In this document: positions 55,603 to 64,000 of the stretch, piece by piece
Layout: each line of letters begins with the position of its first letter
Position numbering within the stretch: position 1 is the stretch's first letter
NCBI GenBank assembly: GCA_002633025.1
Contig: NMRB01000949.1
Location: 1-64,000, forward strand
From: Notospermus geniculatus
Taxonomy: Eukaryota; Nemertea; Pilidiophora; Heteronemertea; Lineidae
Direction of reading: 5' to 3'
Length of the DNA stretch: 64,000 bases
Program-made: the position numbers and the translations under genes
The notes under the pieces: generated by a model
Told to the model about the DNA's origin: nothing
Database searches by the model: none
The model's input: the letters and a program-made list of their open reading frames with translations, nothing else

Positions 55603-56105
55603 TTGGCGAGAAGACGAGAATTCGTTAAGGGAAGCCATCATACCAAGCTTCTGGAGTCTCTTGGGATTGACAGCGTTATGGGTAGCATTAATGAGCTGAA
55701 ATGCTCTCTTTTTAAACGCATTTTCCGTCAGGACTCTCCCGCTAGGGCCTTTAACTGTGTCTTCCTGGCCAAGTGGGTCTCTGGGGGTGGGTGCCCTAGG
55801 GGCACCCTCCTACAGTCACTGGTTCATCTTCGCTTGTCGCCAACTACTTTGACTTTCTCTCCTCGGGGTTGCTCACCGGGCCGGCCTGTTGTCCCCGCCG
55901 CGGAGTATGGGATTGTAGATACATTACGTAGTCTCCTTCTCAGCAGCGGGTATGGCAGGTCTGGCTCGGTTGAGCACACTATGGTCAAACTTTTAATAAC
56001 GAGTGTTTTTTGATTTTTTATCAGCATTATCCATGTATGTGAAAGTTTTGTTTTATTCTCCTAATTAGGAGGTTTAATAAATAAATAAATTAATTAATTT
56101 AAAAA
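55603..56105 (+). mobile_element. LINE-like retrotransposon 3' end, 5'-truncated
   Basis: The open frame 55603-56013 (136 codons, no good start codon) is followed by a short 3' UTR and a tail of AATA/TTAA units (56075-56105). Protein features are a LESLGIDSV segment, then KCSLFKRIFRQDSPARAFN, a weak match to the C-terminal tail that follows reverse transcriptase in several non-LTR families, with leucine-rich and FKR-type helices. The reverse-transcriptase core is absent. Base composition is more GC-rich than the neighbours (55740-55960). The tail and the downstream Leu/Phe helix support a LINE; the clade is not determined. A host pseudogene exon is the alternative. Confidence 0.5.
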
Positions 56106-56611
56106 AATACAAAATTAAGGTAGTTAGAGAAATTTTGAAACGGCCAATTGTAAGCAAGGGTTGACGTACTATACCAAAAAAGTGCACAACTGACTCCACC
56201 ATCGGCAAACTACTGTTACAGGACACACTTCCATTCAACGTCGTCTTGTTGGATATAAAACTCGGCTGATTTGATAAATACATGTAGTTTGTTTAATGAA
56301 GCGACCATTCCCTGGATGTGACGAAAGGGGACGAACCCATCCCTGGAGGTGTGATTTTTTATAAGTAGTTTGTTTTGAAGTTCATGCCAGGATAATAAAC
56401 TGCAGTTCGCTTAGGTGACCGTGGTAAAGATACAATAAGAACATTGGGTATTTCTTTGGGGGGGGGGGGGGTGAATTACGACCGTTTCGACCCTCACCAC
56501 TTTTTCATTTTGCGCTCAGTCTGTTTCCGAGATCTGACCCATTGGTGGTCGCAGCCTTGCCGCTTGGTGTGGTACACCATGCGACATAAAATATTCATGG
56601 TCTCATGGTCT
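56106..56611. other. No gene; poly-G run
   Basis: A run of 15 G at 56458-56472. Nothing else recognised. Confidence 0.5.
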
Positions 56612-56702
56612 GGGCCCATATGCAAAAAACATGTTAAGTGAAAAAATTCCCTTAATCTTTTGTTTGGTACAATAGATCAAGGGAAATGTTTCACTTAGAT
56701 GT
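56612..56702 (+). repeat. Hairpin MITE, GGGCC-TATGCA family, copy 1
   Basis: GGGCCCATATGCAAAAAACA, then a hairpin with arms TAAGTGAAAAAATTCCCTTA and complement. The loop is TCTTTTGTTTGGTACAATAG. Confidence 0.8.
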
Positions 56703-56718
56703 ACAGTACACATGCCAT

Positions 56719-56813
56719 GGGGCCGTATGCATAAAACATCTTTCGTGTAAAATTTCCCTTAAACTATTGTTCCAAACAAAAGATAAGGGAAATTTTACAC
56801 TTAAGAAGTTTTC
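56719..56813 (-). repeat. Hairpin MITE, GGGCC-TATGCA family, copy 2
   Basis: GGGCCGTATGCATAAAACAT, then a hairpin with arms GTGTAAAATTTCCCTTA and complement. The loop CTATTGTTCCAAACAAAAG is the complement of the copy 1 loop, so the two neighbours are inserted in opposite orientation. Confidence 0.8.
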
Positions 56814-57466
56814 ACGACCGTTTGAAAGCGAATTTATTCTTAATTTTAATTAGCTGTGAGCTCCCATGCGCTGCTGACACCAAGCGGTAACAACTGGTAA
56901 AAACCATTCCGTCAAACGCCAGGCCCTTCCCCTTTATACCTATTTAGCATGAACTTACAATAGGCTGTAAATCCATCGCCCATATCAAAGTTTCATGCCA
57001 TTGTTTTGGGCCCTAAACGACTATCTTAAAAAATCGTTCTATGGTATAATACAGGGACCTTTCACTAAACTAATGCCGATTGCTTCATGAAGAATCTCTT
57101 TGCCAACATTTCTAATTAGTGACCCCCATTTCGAGTAGCCCTACACAATGAAATACAATACAACGTACCTCACATTTACTTAAATTATAAAGGGTGAACA
57201 ATGCCAAAAGGGCGACGAGTTTGTATTGGAAATAGGTTAAAGTCAAAATCAGCGTTTATTCTCGATGGATCAAGAAAATGATTCTATGGTCTAATAGTGT
57301 TACTTCTTGCCTAATCAAGGTTGAATCTGCGGGGAGAATACTTGTTTGTGTACTTCTAATTTCTTACCCCCGTTTTATAGGCCTCAAACCGCAAACGTTT
57401 GCCATATATGGTCATACGCTTCAGGAGAAAGACGTGCACACAAAGCACTGCGTTCAAACGCTCGTG
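56814..57466. other. Unassigned sequence
   Basis: No gene or repeat recognised; runs into a gap. Confidence 0.4.
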
Positions 57467-57621
57467 NNNNNNNNNNNNNNNNNNNNNNNNNNNNNNNNNN
57501 NNNNNNNNNNNNNNNNNNNNNNNNNNNNNNNNNNNNNNNNNNNNNNNNNNNNNNNNNNNNNNNNNNNNNNNNNNNNNNNNNNNNNNNNNNNNNNNNNNNN
57601 NNNNNNNNNNNNNNNNNNNNN
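57467..57621. other. Assembly gap (155 N)
   Basis: Run of N. Frames that appear open across it are artefacts. Confidence 0.98.
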
Positions 57622-57630
57622 CGCTCCGTT

Positions 57631-57826
57631 CCTCCACTACTACGACAGGCCGCGTCCGCCATGTTTGCCTGTTTTCTGACACACGTATGCAAATGAGCAA
57701 TAAAGACTCGTAACGTTGCGGGAGTCTCTAAAAATAGATGATGACTCATGGCGCGACCGTTGACCAATCACAGTTGACCAATCACATGCCGAGTTGGCGT
57801 TCAAAATGCCTGTCGTAGTAGTGAAG
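57631..57826. repeat. Possible TIR element, CTACTACGACAGG
   Basis: CCTCCACTACTACGACAGG (57631-57649) and CCTGTCGTAGTAGTGAAG (57809-57826) are inverted. A further inverse copy, ACTACGACAGG, lies just outside (57832-57842). Since the gap is adjacent, the true left end may be missing. Confidence 0.55.
57759..57786 (+). promoter_or_regulatory. Tandem pair of CCAAT words
   Basis: The 14-base unit GTTGACCAATCACA occurs twice in direct succession. CCAAT is the NF-Y recognition core. No transcription start or coding exon was recognised downstream, so a promoter role is only a possibility. Confidence 0.35.
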
Positions 57827-57843
57827 CGAGAACTACGACAGGG

Positions 57844-59441
57844 GACCAGTCTATGTCCGAGGGGAAAAGACTCGACAACCGAACAACCGGATACAGTTCA
57901 CGTTAGAAGTTCGCACAAAACAGGGCGTGAAAAAAAGCCATTGATAAAACTAAGAATAAGCCCTACCAATGTACCAAACAGCGATTTTGAAATAGTCATG
58001 ACAGTAGCGTGACGTGATGTTAGTCAAAGCCGAGATGTCACGAAATCGCGTTTACAACAAAATCAGTTCCAAATCTCCTGTAGGAGAAGCAGACACTGGC
58101 AGAATCTTGGTACTCGTCAGGCTTCAGACTACACCCGACGCATGTCAATTACTTATGCACACATAAGGAAATACTGCACCCCCGCCCTCAGGAAAAGCTA
58201 GATGGTGCAGCCCGATACAAGTGCATGGCAGAGAACATTTAACATTTTAATTGCCACTCGAGAAGAACTTGTAGCTTACGTATCGAAGATTGCAACGTCA
58301 ATATTTGTTTATCGCGCCAATGAGCCCATGCTCAATATAAAGGTTAATAATCAGTGTGATTCCGTTCGCAGGATGCAAGGGGAAATGACGGAAACGGTGC
58401 TCTCACGGCGATCAAAATGTGCATGGAACGCGTCCCCAACAACTCGCGTTATTTTGCTCCAGTCCACCGAAGCTTACGGATTACGATATGTTATCTCTGC
58501 CTCAGCAGTCAGACGGCTAATCCCATCATCTTTCGACCGCCGAGGAGGAGGACGGTCTGAAAGACCAACGTCATGATAGCACTGAGGAGATTAGACGTCG
58601 TGATCTCTGGAGACGAGACAAAATTAATCGAGTGGAGCTACCAAGGCAATGGCCCGTCCCCCGAGGACACGGAGGGGACAGAACCAACGAGCGGAATAAG
58701 AATATTGAGTTTACAAGGATTCGCCTTCAGGTTGTAGGTACAAAGAACCACCACAAAGACCCTTATACTGGGAAGCCATTGGAAGCTTACCAAGTGAGTT
58801 GCCTGCAGTTATCCGTGAAAAGGAACGATGGAAGCTCATCCGCCTGCATTTATATGATATCACTCCACGGGGTTTGTTTTGTCTTTGTAATTAGTTTATG
58901 ATTGTTTTTCGCAGTAAAAACTTTCTATAAACTTGCATTATTCACTTAAGCCAATACAATATCCATTCCCATAATTCAAAAAAACTAATGACGGAAAAAA
59001 AATACAATTCCGGTTGAAAGTAACAAACTCCCCCCCCCCCAAAAAAATATGTATCAACAATTTTCCAAATACATATCCTTGATGGTGGCTTTCATACAAA
59101 TCCAATGCAAATTGTCGAGAGAAAAAAAAAGATCGGTGGAGCATCCTTTTTACAGATCAATCACATCGCTCAGATATTCTTTGATACTCTCGAACTTCCG
59201 ACCCTGATCTAGCGGTAAATTTTCATCGATATCTGTCAATTATTGACATAAGAATAAGTGATTTATATGCGGTTGCATGGCAAAAAAAAATCGATTTTTA
59301 GGGCTCAAAGTTGACACGCGGAGAATATTGCTACAGGAAATATTGAGCTTTTCGCGGTTTTCTGGTAGGAAAATGTAATATTTACATGTTGTTTCAATAA
59401 AAAGGTAATGTAAATTCAAAGTGTTGATATGACCAGACTAT
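57844..59441. other. No recognised gene in about 1.6 kb
   Basis: The frames 57794-58012 and 58202-58576 (+) are open but have no recognisable domain. A run of 13 C lies at 59028-59040. Confidence 0.4.
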
Positions 59442-59543
59442 GGGTTGTATTCTAGAAGGTTTACATTTAGCTATTTTTTGCAGGGCAAAATGCAAAAGGT
59501 TAAAGTGGACCTTAGAGTTAATGAGGGTTCTAGAATGCGGACC
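59442..59543. repeat. Short relative of the 32.6-kb TIR element
   Basis: GGGTTGTATTCTAGAAGGTT at the left and the inverse GGTCCGCATTCTAGAACCCT at the right. The word GTATTCTAGAA is shared with the ends of 32575-33132, as is the ACCTT/AAGGT-rich interior. Confidence 0.6.
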
Positions 59544-59589
59544 TCAATGTTTACCAGCAAAAAGCATGGTATCAGGGTAAAAGCAGGAG

Positions 59590-59635
59590 CTAGGAGATAT
59601 TATAATAGAGATGACAATTTTTTTTGAAACACCCT
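59590..59635. repeat. Solitary end of the GAGGGTGTTTCAAAA MITE
   Basis: TAGGAGATATTATAATAGAG, then ATGACAATTTTTTTTGAAAC and ACCCTG, followed by TA, matches the right end of 35735-36312. No partner end was found upstream. Confidence 0.82.
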
Positions 59636-60322
59636 GTAGAACTCAAGCATTCATACCAAACATAAAGGTGCGTTCACAGCAAAACCGAATTCCGGTGGGG
59701 TGTGGTTCCCGCAAATAAAGATTCAACGTTATTTAATTTCAATCAAGCGTCCAAACAAAATCGTGCGGCATGCAGGTCTAAGAACACGATAGGTAAAATC
59801 TGGTGGAAGGTAGTCGGCCTACTGTGCAACGAAACGATGAATTCGAAACCCTCGAGGGCCCAAAATGAGCTATCATCTGTTGTCGATCACGACATGAACA
59901 GTCTCTGTGTTATTTGATTCCAACCAAGGGCTCCATCGGAAATCCAACCAATACGCCGGAGTGTGAAATGTGTTTCCACTTTACACTCAATTTGAAGTAC
60001 CAATTTACAGGGCTTGATTTCAACAGACGGAAGGTTTTAAGTACCAGCCGCCAATAAATGATATTGATATCGTACCCTGGCTATTACTGAATTCCACGGT
60101 TTTCACGCCCACTCTCTCGCACTCTCACGACTTATTATCATTACTCTTTAAAAAGAGGTTTTAATAAGATTATTGTTATACAAAGAGGTTTTAATAAGAT
60201 TATTGTTAAAACCTCCCAGATCGATACAATGAAAAAGACTGCAAAGACAATCAGCAAACGATTCGTCCTGCCAGGTACAGTACATCAGAAAATCAGAATT
60301 CCAAGTGATATACATGTACCTT
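59636..60322. other. No gene; 30-base period tandem
   Basis: AAAGAGGTTTTAATAAGATT with ATTGTTA occurs at 60152-60178 and 60182-60208. Otherwise nothing recognised. Confidence 0.5.
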
Positions 60323-60787
60323 AAAGATAAAGTTTTGGGTGTATAGTCGGATATCAACAACGGCAGAGGTGTCATCCGACTTTACACTTTAACCCTAGTC
60401 TATCCTGAAACCTTTCAGTGGACCTCTGATGAGCTGCTCATTCAGGGCTACAATCCGAGCTTTTCCGACCGGTACCCATTTATACACCTGGGTGGAGAGA
60501 GGCCAGTAAGGCAAAGAGACTTGCCCAAAGTCTCACGCCCAGTGGGATTCGAACCAGTGTGAAAGAAATCCAAGTCCCACAGGAACCAAAGTCCGGTCTT
60601 GTTGTTCAGCCACGTGGTTCAGCGTGGGATTAGAATATATTATGGCTAGAGAGAGACCATGACCATTCGAACCTTACAATAGCGGGCTACTGTTTGGCGG
60701 ACTTGCATTCCTAGGACGCTGATTCCTGTCACACCTTCTGACCACTAGTCGGAGTCCCAAACCACTAACACCACCGTGGCTCCCCTT
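60323..60787 (-). mobile_element. tRNA-derived SINE, split by a MITE
   Basis: The same SINE as 52391-52680. On the minus strand the head GAGCCACGGTGGTGTTAGTG lies at 60762-60782. The B box GGTTCGAATCC is at 60545-60555, and the MITE 60556-60736 lies between them. The box A to box B distance is thereby lengthened by about 170 bases, which should weaken or abolish Pol III transcription (inference). Confidence 0.82.
60556..60736 (-). mobile_element. AGGTGTGA-family MITE inside a SINE, copy 2
   Basis: Inverse of 17118-17291 along its length. The ends are AGTGTGAAAG (one base lost relative to AGGTGTGAAAG) and CTGTCACACCT. Against the intact SINE, about eight bases next to the B box are missing or altered at the insertion point. 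Confidence 0.85.
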
Positions 60788-61073
60788 AAATTCTTAAACC
60801 GGGTGCGTACGTGTTTATTAATCGTGCGCAATAAATTGACTATAAATACTCCAAACCAAGCTATGCAACTGACAATTTACTCCATAAAAATTGCCACGCC
60901 AGCTGTTGCACGGTTTTGAAAGCCTGCTATTATTGATTATGTACATCCTGTGTTGTGTATGAGTAGAATCGTGTTCAGCTTTGATGATTCTATTGGCAGA
61001 TTCAATTTCTGCTGAAGCATATTTAGTTTTTTTTTCACTGCGGAATCGTGATGAATGGCTTACTTAGAATTAA

Positions 61074-61780
61074 CGCCGAATCGGTTAATGTCGTCCTGGG
61101 TATAACAGAAATATACCCAGGTTCAATATCGTCCTACAAAACTATACCCTGGGTATAGTTCGATCTACAAAAGTATACCCAGTATCGTAGTTTTGAGTCT
61201 AGGCACGAGTTAGGAATGGATGGCCGCCATTTTGTTTCTCGCTTCAACTGAGACGGCAGTTTTGCAATCAACATCTTCAAAATATCAGTCAATATTGTCA
61301 GATTTTGTGCTCATCGATAGCATGGGTAAACTGTTGACATTTGTCTTAACACAATGGTCCAAACAAATCGCAAGTTAAGCTCACACTTTCAAAGAAATGA
61401 GCAAACGAACAGAGCCGATCGGCGCCCCATATGTTTGTTCGGTGTCGTGCGTTCATACATCTGCGAGCCGTGCTGCGAGTACTCTTGCGGGTTTGAGTGA
61501 CGATAAACGGCACGAAAATTTCTTTGATGCCTGTCGGTAGGCCTACGATAAATTAAAATGGTGCCCGTCGTGTCGGGCGCTAGAGCGATGTTTTTCGACT
61601 TGTCATGCTTGTGCATGGTCATCTGGCATTTGCAAGAACAATCTCGTCTTCAGGTGCTGTATCCAATCCTCGGTATACTTTTGTAGATCGAACTATACCC
61701 AGGGTATAGTTTTGTAGGACGACATTGAACCTGGGTATATTTCTGTTATACCCAGGACGACATTAACCGATTCGGCAGAA
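61074..61780. mobile_element. 707-bp TIR element with arms of small palindromes
   Basis: The arms 61074-61189 and 61671-61780 are about 98 % identical in inverse orientation. They contain CCTGGGTATAACAGAAATAT-ACCCAGG and the palindrome ACTATACCCTGGGTATAGT, separated by GTCGTCCTACAAA and CGATCTACAAAAG. TTAA lies on both sides (61070-61073 and 61781-61784), though the outermost bases differ by a 3-base indel. The 480-bp middle has no transposase frame. Confidence 0.87.
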
Positions 61781-61784
61781 TTAA

Positions 61785-62431
61785 CGATGTGTCAACACTG
61801 CCCAAGGTATACGACGAAATAGGAAAGTCATTCCAAGACATGCCGGGGGGGGGGCGATTTACATCTTTAGATTTTGTTGCGATAGCGATTCTCTGCCTTT
61901 TGTTTATGCACAGATTCCTGGCAAAAAGATACAGTGATCTCTGAAATGACATCATTCAACATTTTATCGTTACTGCCGTTCGCCAACAAGCCGCTAGATA
62001 TGGTTACAGGGCCCGTTTTGAATCAGGTTCTCTCGCGCGAGACATTGCATGTGATGGTGCCACAAAGTCTGCTCCACCAATACACCCAGCCCCAATGTCT
62101 GTTGAAGAACAAGCACGAGCTGTATGTACAGTAGATCCACCACACCCACCCACACACGTCACACAACTTCGATTATGGCCCAGAGCTTCAGAACAGGTGT
62201 TTCGTCGGCAAACGTCGACAGGCTGGGGTCTGTAGTTGTTCAGACGTACAGAGTAGGTTTTATACACTTGATCAATCATTTAGAAGCACTGCAAGGAACA
62301 CTTACTATATTTTGTCAGGGATGACATTTTTTTAACGCAAATGCACTCCATAAAGAACAGCAAAGCATTTTCCTATGGCTATGCCTTTTTCGAGGAAATT
62401 CGTGGATTGTGCGCATTCGAACTTGATACAA
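61785..62431. other. Unassigned sequence
   Basis: A G run at 61846-61854. Opposed frames at 62004-62324 show no family features. Confidence 0.4.
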
Positions 62432-62593
62432 CTGGTGTAACAGGGACCTAAGTCCCCCTGGAATCGAAGTCCGGTTTATTGTTCAACGAGTGCCTAAACT
62501 AAGGCTCCGGTTATAGAAAACCTTATGGATTAAAACCTCAGACTCTAGTAACTCAGACTTGCATTCCAAGGACTTTTATTCCTTTTCACACCT
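62432..62593 (-). mobile_element. AGGTGTGA-family MITE, copy 3 (diverged)
   Basis: The end words TGGTGTAACAGGGACC and CCTTTTCACACCT, with AAGTCCGGTTTATTGTTCA inside, follow the order of 60556-60736. The middle is more diverged. Confidence 0.7.
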
Positions 62594-62694
62594 GTCTGGC
62601 ATAAGATTTTCATCGATTTTACAAACTTACATGTAAGTCAGAAAGATTGTCTAAACCAAAACAAGTTCAGCATCAAGATACTACGATTAGCATT

Positions 62695-62820
62695 AACTTT
62701 ACGACAACGTTATTTTTCACACTGCGAATTCACCAGATTATATATTGCGTTTTTGGTACAAAAAATAACGTTTTCGTAAAGTCAACGTTAAGTTTATCGT
62801 TTGATTTGTTAAACTCCCCA
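62695..62820. mobile_element. GGGAGGTTTAGAAATCAAACG-type MITE, copy 3 (left end decayed)
   Basis: AACTTTACGACAACGTTATT and the inverse AAAATAACGTTTTCGTAAAG pair. The right end TTTATCGTTTGATTTGTTAA with ACTCCCC matches the family, while the left end is not clear. Confidence 0.72.
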
Positions 62821-63900
62821 TTGAAAAATATACGGAAACGCAAACGTTTTGTCATCAATGCTGTGCCGCAGCTATGGGTGTAGTACGAATTTCCTTTGAG
62901 TTACAGATACATTCGCTTTCAGCATCATGGAGAGCGCAGTATGTTTCACACTGCATGCTAGCTACAGCTTGCACAGAATACTGCTTTCTTTTCATTTCGT
63001 GGCAAACGTCATACAATAAAGCCCTTTCTGCACTTCAGCCTTCCGCTACGCGCTTGGTTATTTCCTGCAGTCTAGAGACAATGGGCGGGACGTACAGACG
63101 CGACAAGAAGCGCTCAAGTGGAGATGGAGGCCTAGAAAAACTAAAGAATCGCGCAACATCCATCGGCATTGAGGAACAGGGGGATTCCTAACAATCAAGG
63201 CTATCGATCAACATTGTCGCTGGATGTCTCTGCTGACTGATGGTTTACAGTGGATTTCCTGAATTAATCCCGCTATGAATTGTAAGGTATGATAAAAGCG
63301 CCAGCGGTGTTTTGACGGCCACCAAAACCGATAGGGCATGTTGGGATGATGGCGACATTTTATCAGACACCGTACAGGTAGGTATGCGTGTATTTTGGAA
63401 CGTTATTCATGCATGTACATGTAACTGCATCTTTATATTTTAGTGGCTTACACTGCTGTCTTCCATTTTGCTGCGACCAGCTTACGAGTGTTCACCATTC
63501 AAATGCACGTCGTCGGCCCGGGCCTGGTTCTCCGCTCACGTATCGCATGCATTCAAAGATTACCTTAGACAACCGAAAATGGCATTAGATAATGATACAT
63601 ATCAATAAATACTTACATCTATTATTCGTTGCATTCAGTCAACGGGCATTCGTTAAAACATGTGCTATATGTATGCCGTTCAAGTACATGTACAAGACAA
63701 AGTTTACTGGGCGTGTTTTCGCCTCAGCATGTATTTTTATACACAGTAGGATGTTCCTATTCTAACACGCCAGGTTTTTCACTCTTCCGCCATTGAATGG
63801 GCCAGTTTCCCAACAGTTGTTACCTATTTCTATCACATAGTGGGCGCTGCTTTTCACCATTAGGGATTTTTGAGAGCCGCAAACAATACGATAGAATGTT
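62821..63900. other. No recognised gene in about 1.1 kb
   Basis: The frame 62874-63191 (+, 105 codons) has a basic C-terminal part but no domain I recognise. Confidence 0.4.
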
Positions 63901-63934
63901 TACGTCGGCGTTTCGGGGGCTTTGCGAAAAACTC
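63901..63934. repeat. Single arm of the GAGTTTTCGCAAAGCC MITE
   Basis: GGCGTTTCGGGGGCTTTGCG, then AAAAACTC, matches the right arm at 1025-1051. The left arm is not found upstream. Confidence 0.8.
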
Positions 63935-64000
63935 TCTATTCTCATTTTCCGCGAACGCATGGCTACCATTGTAGGCGACGTGATACACGTGCACATGTAC

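Overview
The window looks like intergenic or intronic DNA from a marine invertebrate animal, most likely an ambulacrarian deuterostome (echinoderm or hemichordate), with a cephalochordate as the alternative. The grounds are indirect. The palindromic words TACATGTA and AGGCCTA recur throughout. Non-autonomous DNA transposons are packed densely. There is a Penelope-like retroelement, a LINE 3' end and tRNA-derived SINEs. The scattered single n bases and sized N runs are typical of a draft shotgun assembly. No conserved host protein-coding gene, rRNA or functional tRNA gene could be supported on either strand. The open reading frames are short and mostly lie inside or across repeats.

Layout. 1-6248 and 10413-15050 are two copies of one segment, a few percent diverged and carrying nested foldback elements. 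They differ by a Penelope-like insertion at 3341-3719 whose empty site is intact at 12602-12615, and they share a 963-base tract without a single difference (4288-5250 = 13167-14129). Between them lie a long inverted repeat (6658-7160), a 400-base palindrome built of small palindromes (7472-7871) and two MITEs. 15-24 kb holds several terminal-inverted-repeat (TIR) elements and a roughly 1-kb tandem duplication (18553-20964) split by a TA-flanked MITE. 24.8-29 kb holds a 1.1-kb element with an 8-base target duplication, a 0.9-kb AT-rich foldback and a MITE made of GGTTCTATA modules. 31-37 kb holds nested insertions, including a TTAA-type element inside another element, and a 500-base element with 7-base target duplications. 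39-44 kb holds two more tandem duplications. 45-51 kb holds further TIR elements, a perfect 30-bp-stem hairpin and a cluster of CRE-like TGACGTCA words. 52-63.9 kb holds two SINEs (one interrupted by a MITE), a LINE 3' fragment, paired hairpin MITEs and a second element built from palindromic modules (61074-61780).

The repeats work as a record of insertion rather than as a gene set. In several places (PLE, TTAA elements, the CACTGTTAG MITE, the 43.8-kb insert, the SINE interruption) a related copy elsewhere in the window preserves the empty or uninterrupted site, so insertion order and boundaries can be read directly. Family assignments rest on TIR and target-site structure only, because no transposase was found. 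All coordinates of repeat edges were read by eye and may be off by a few bases.
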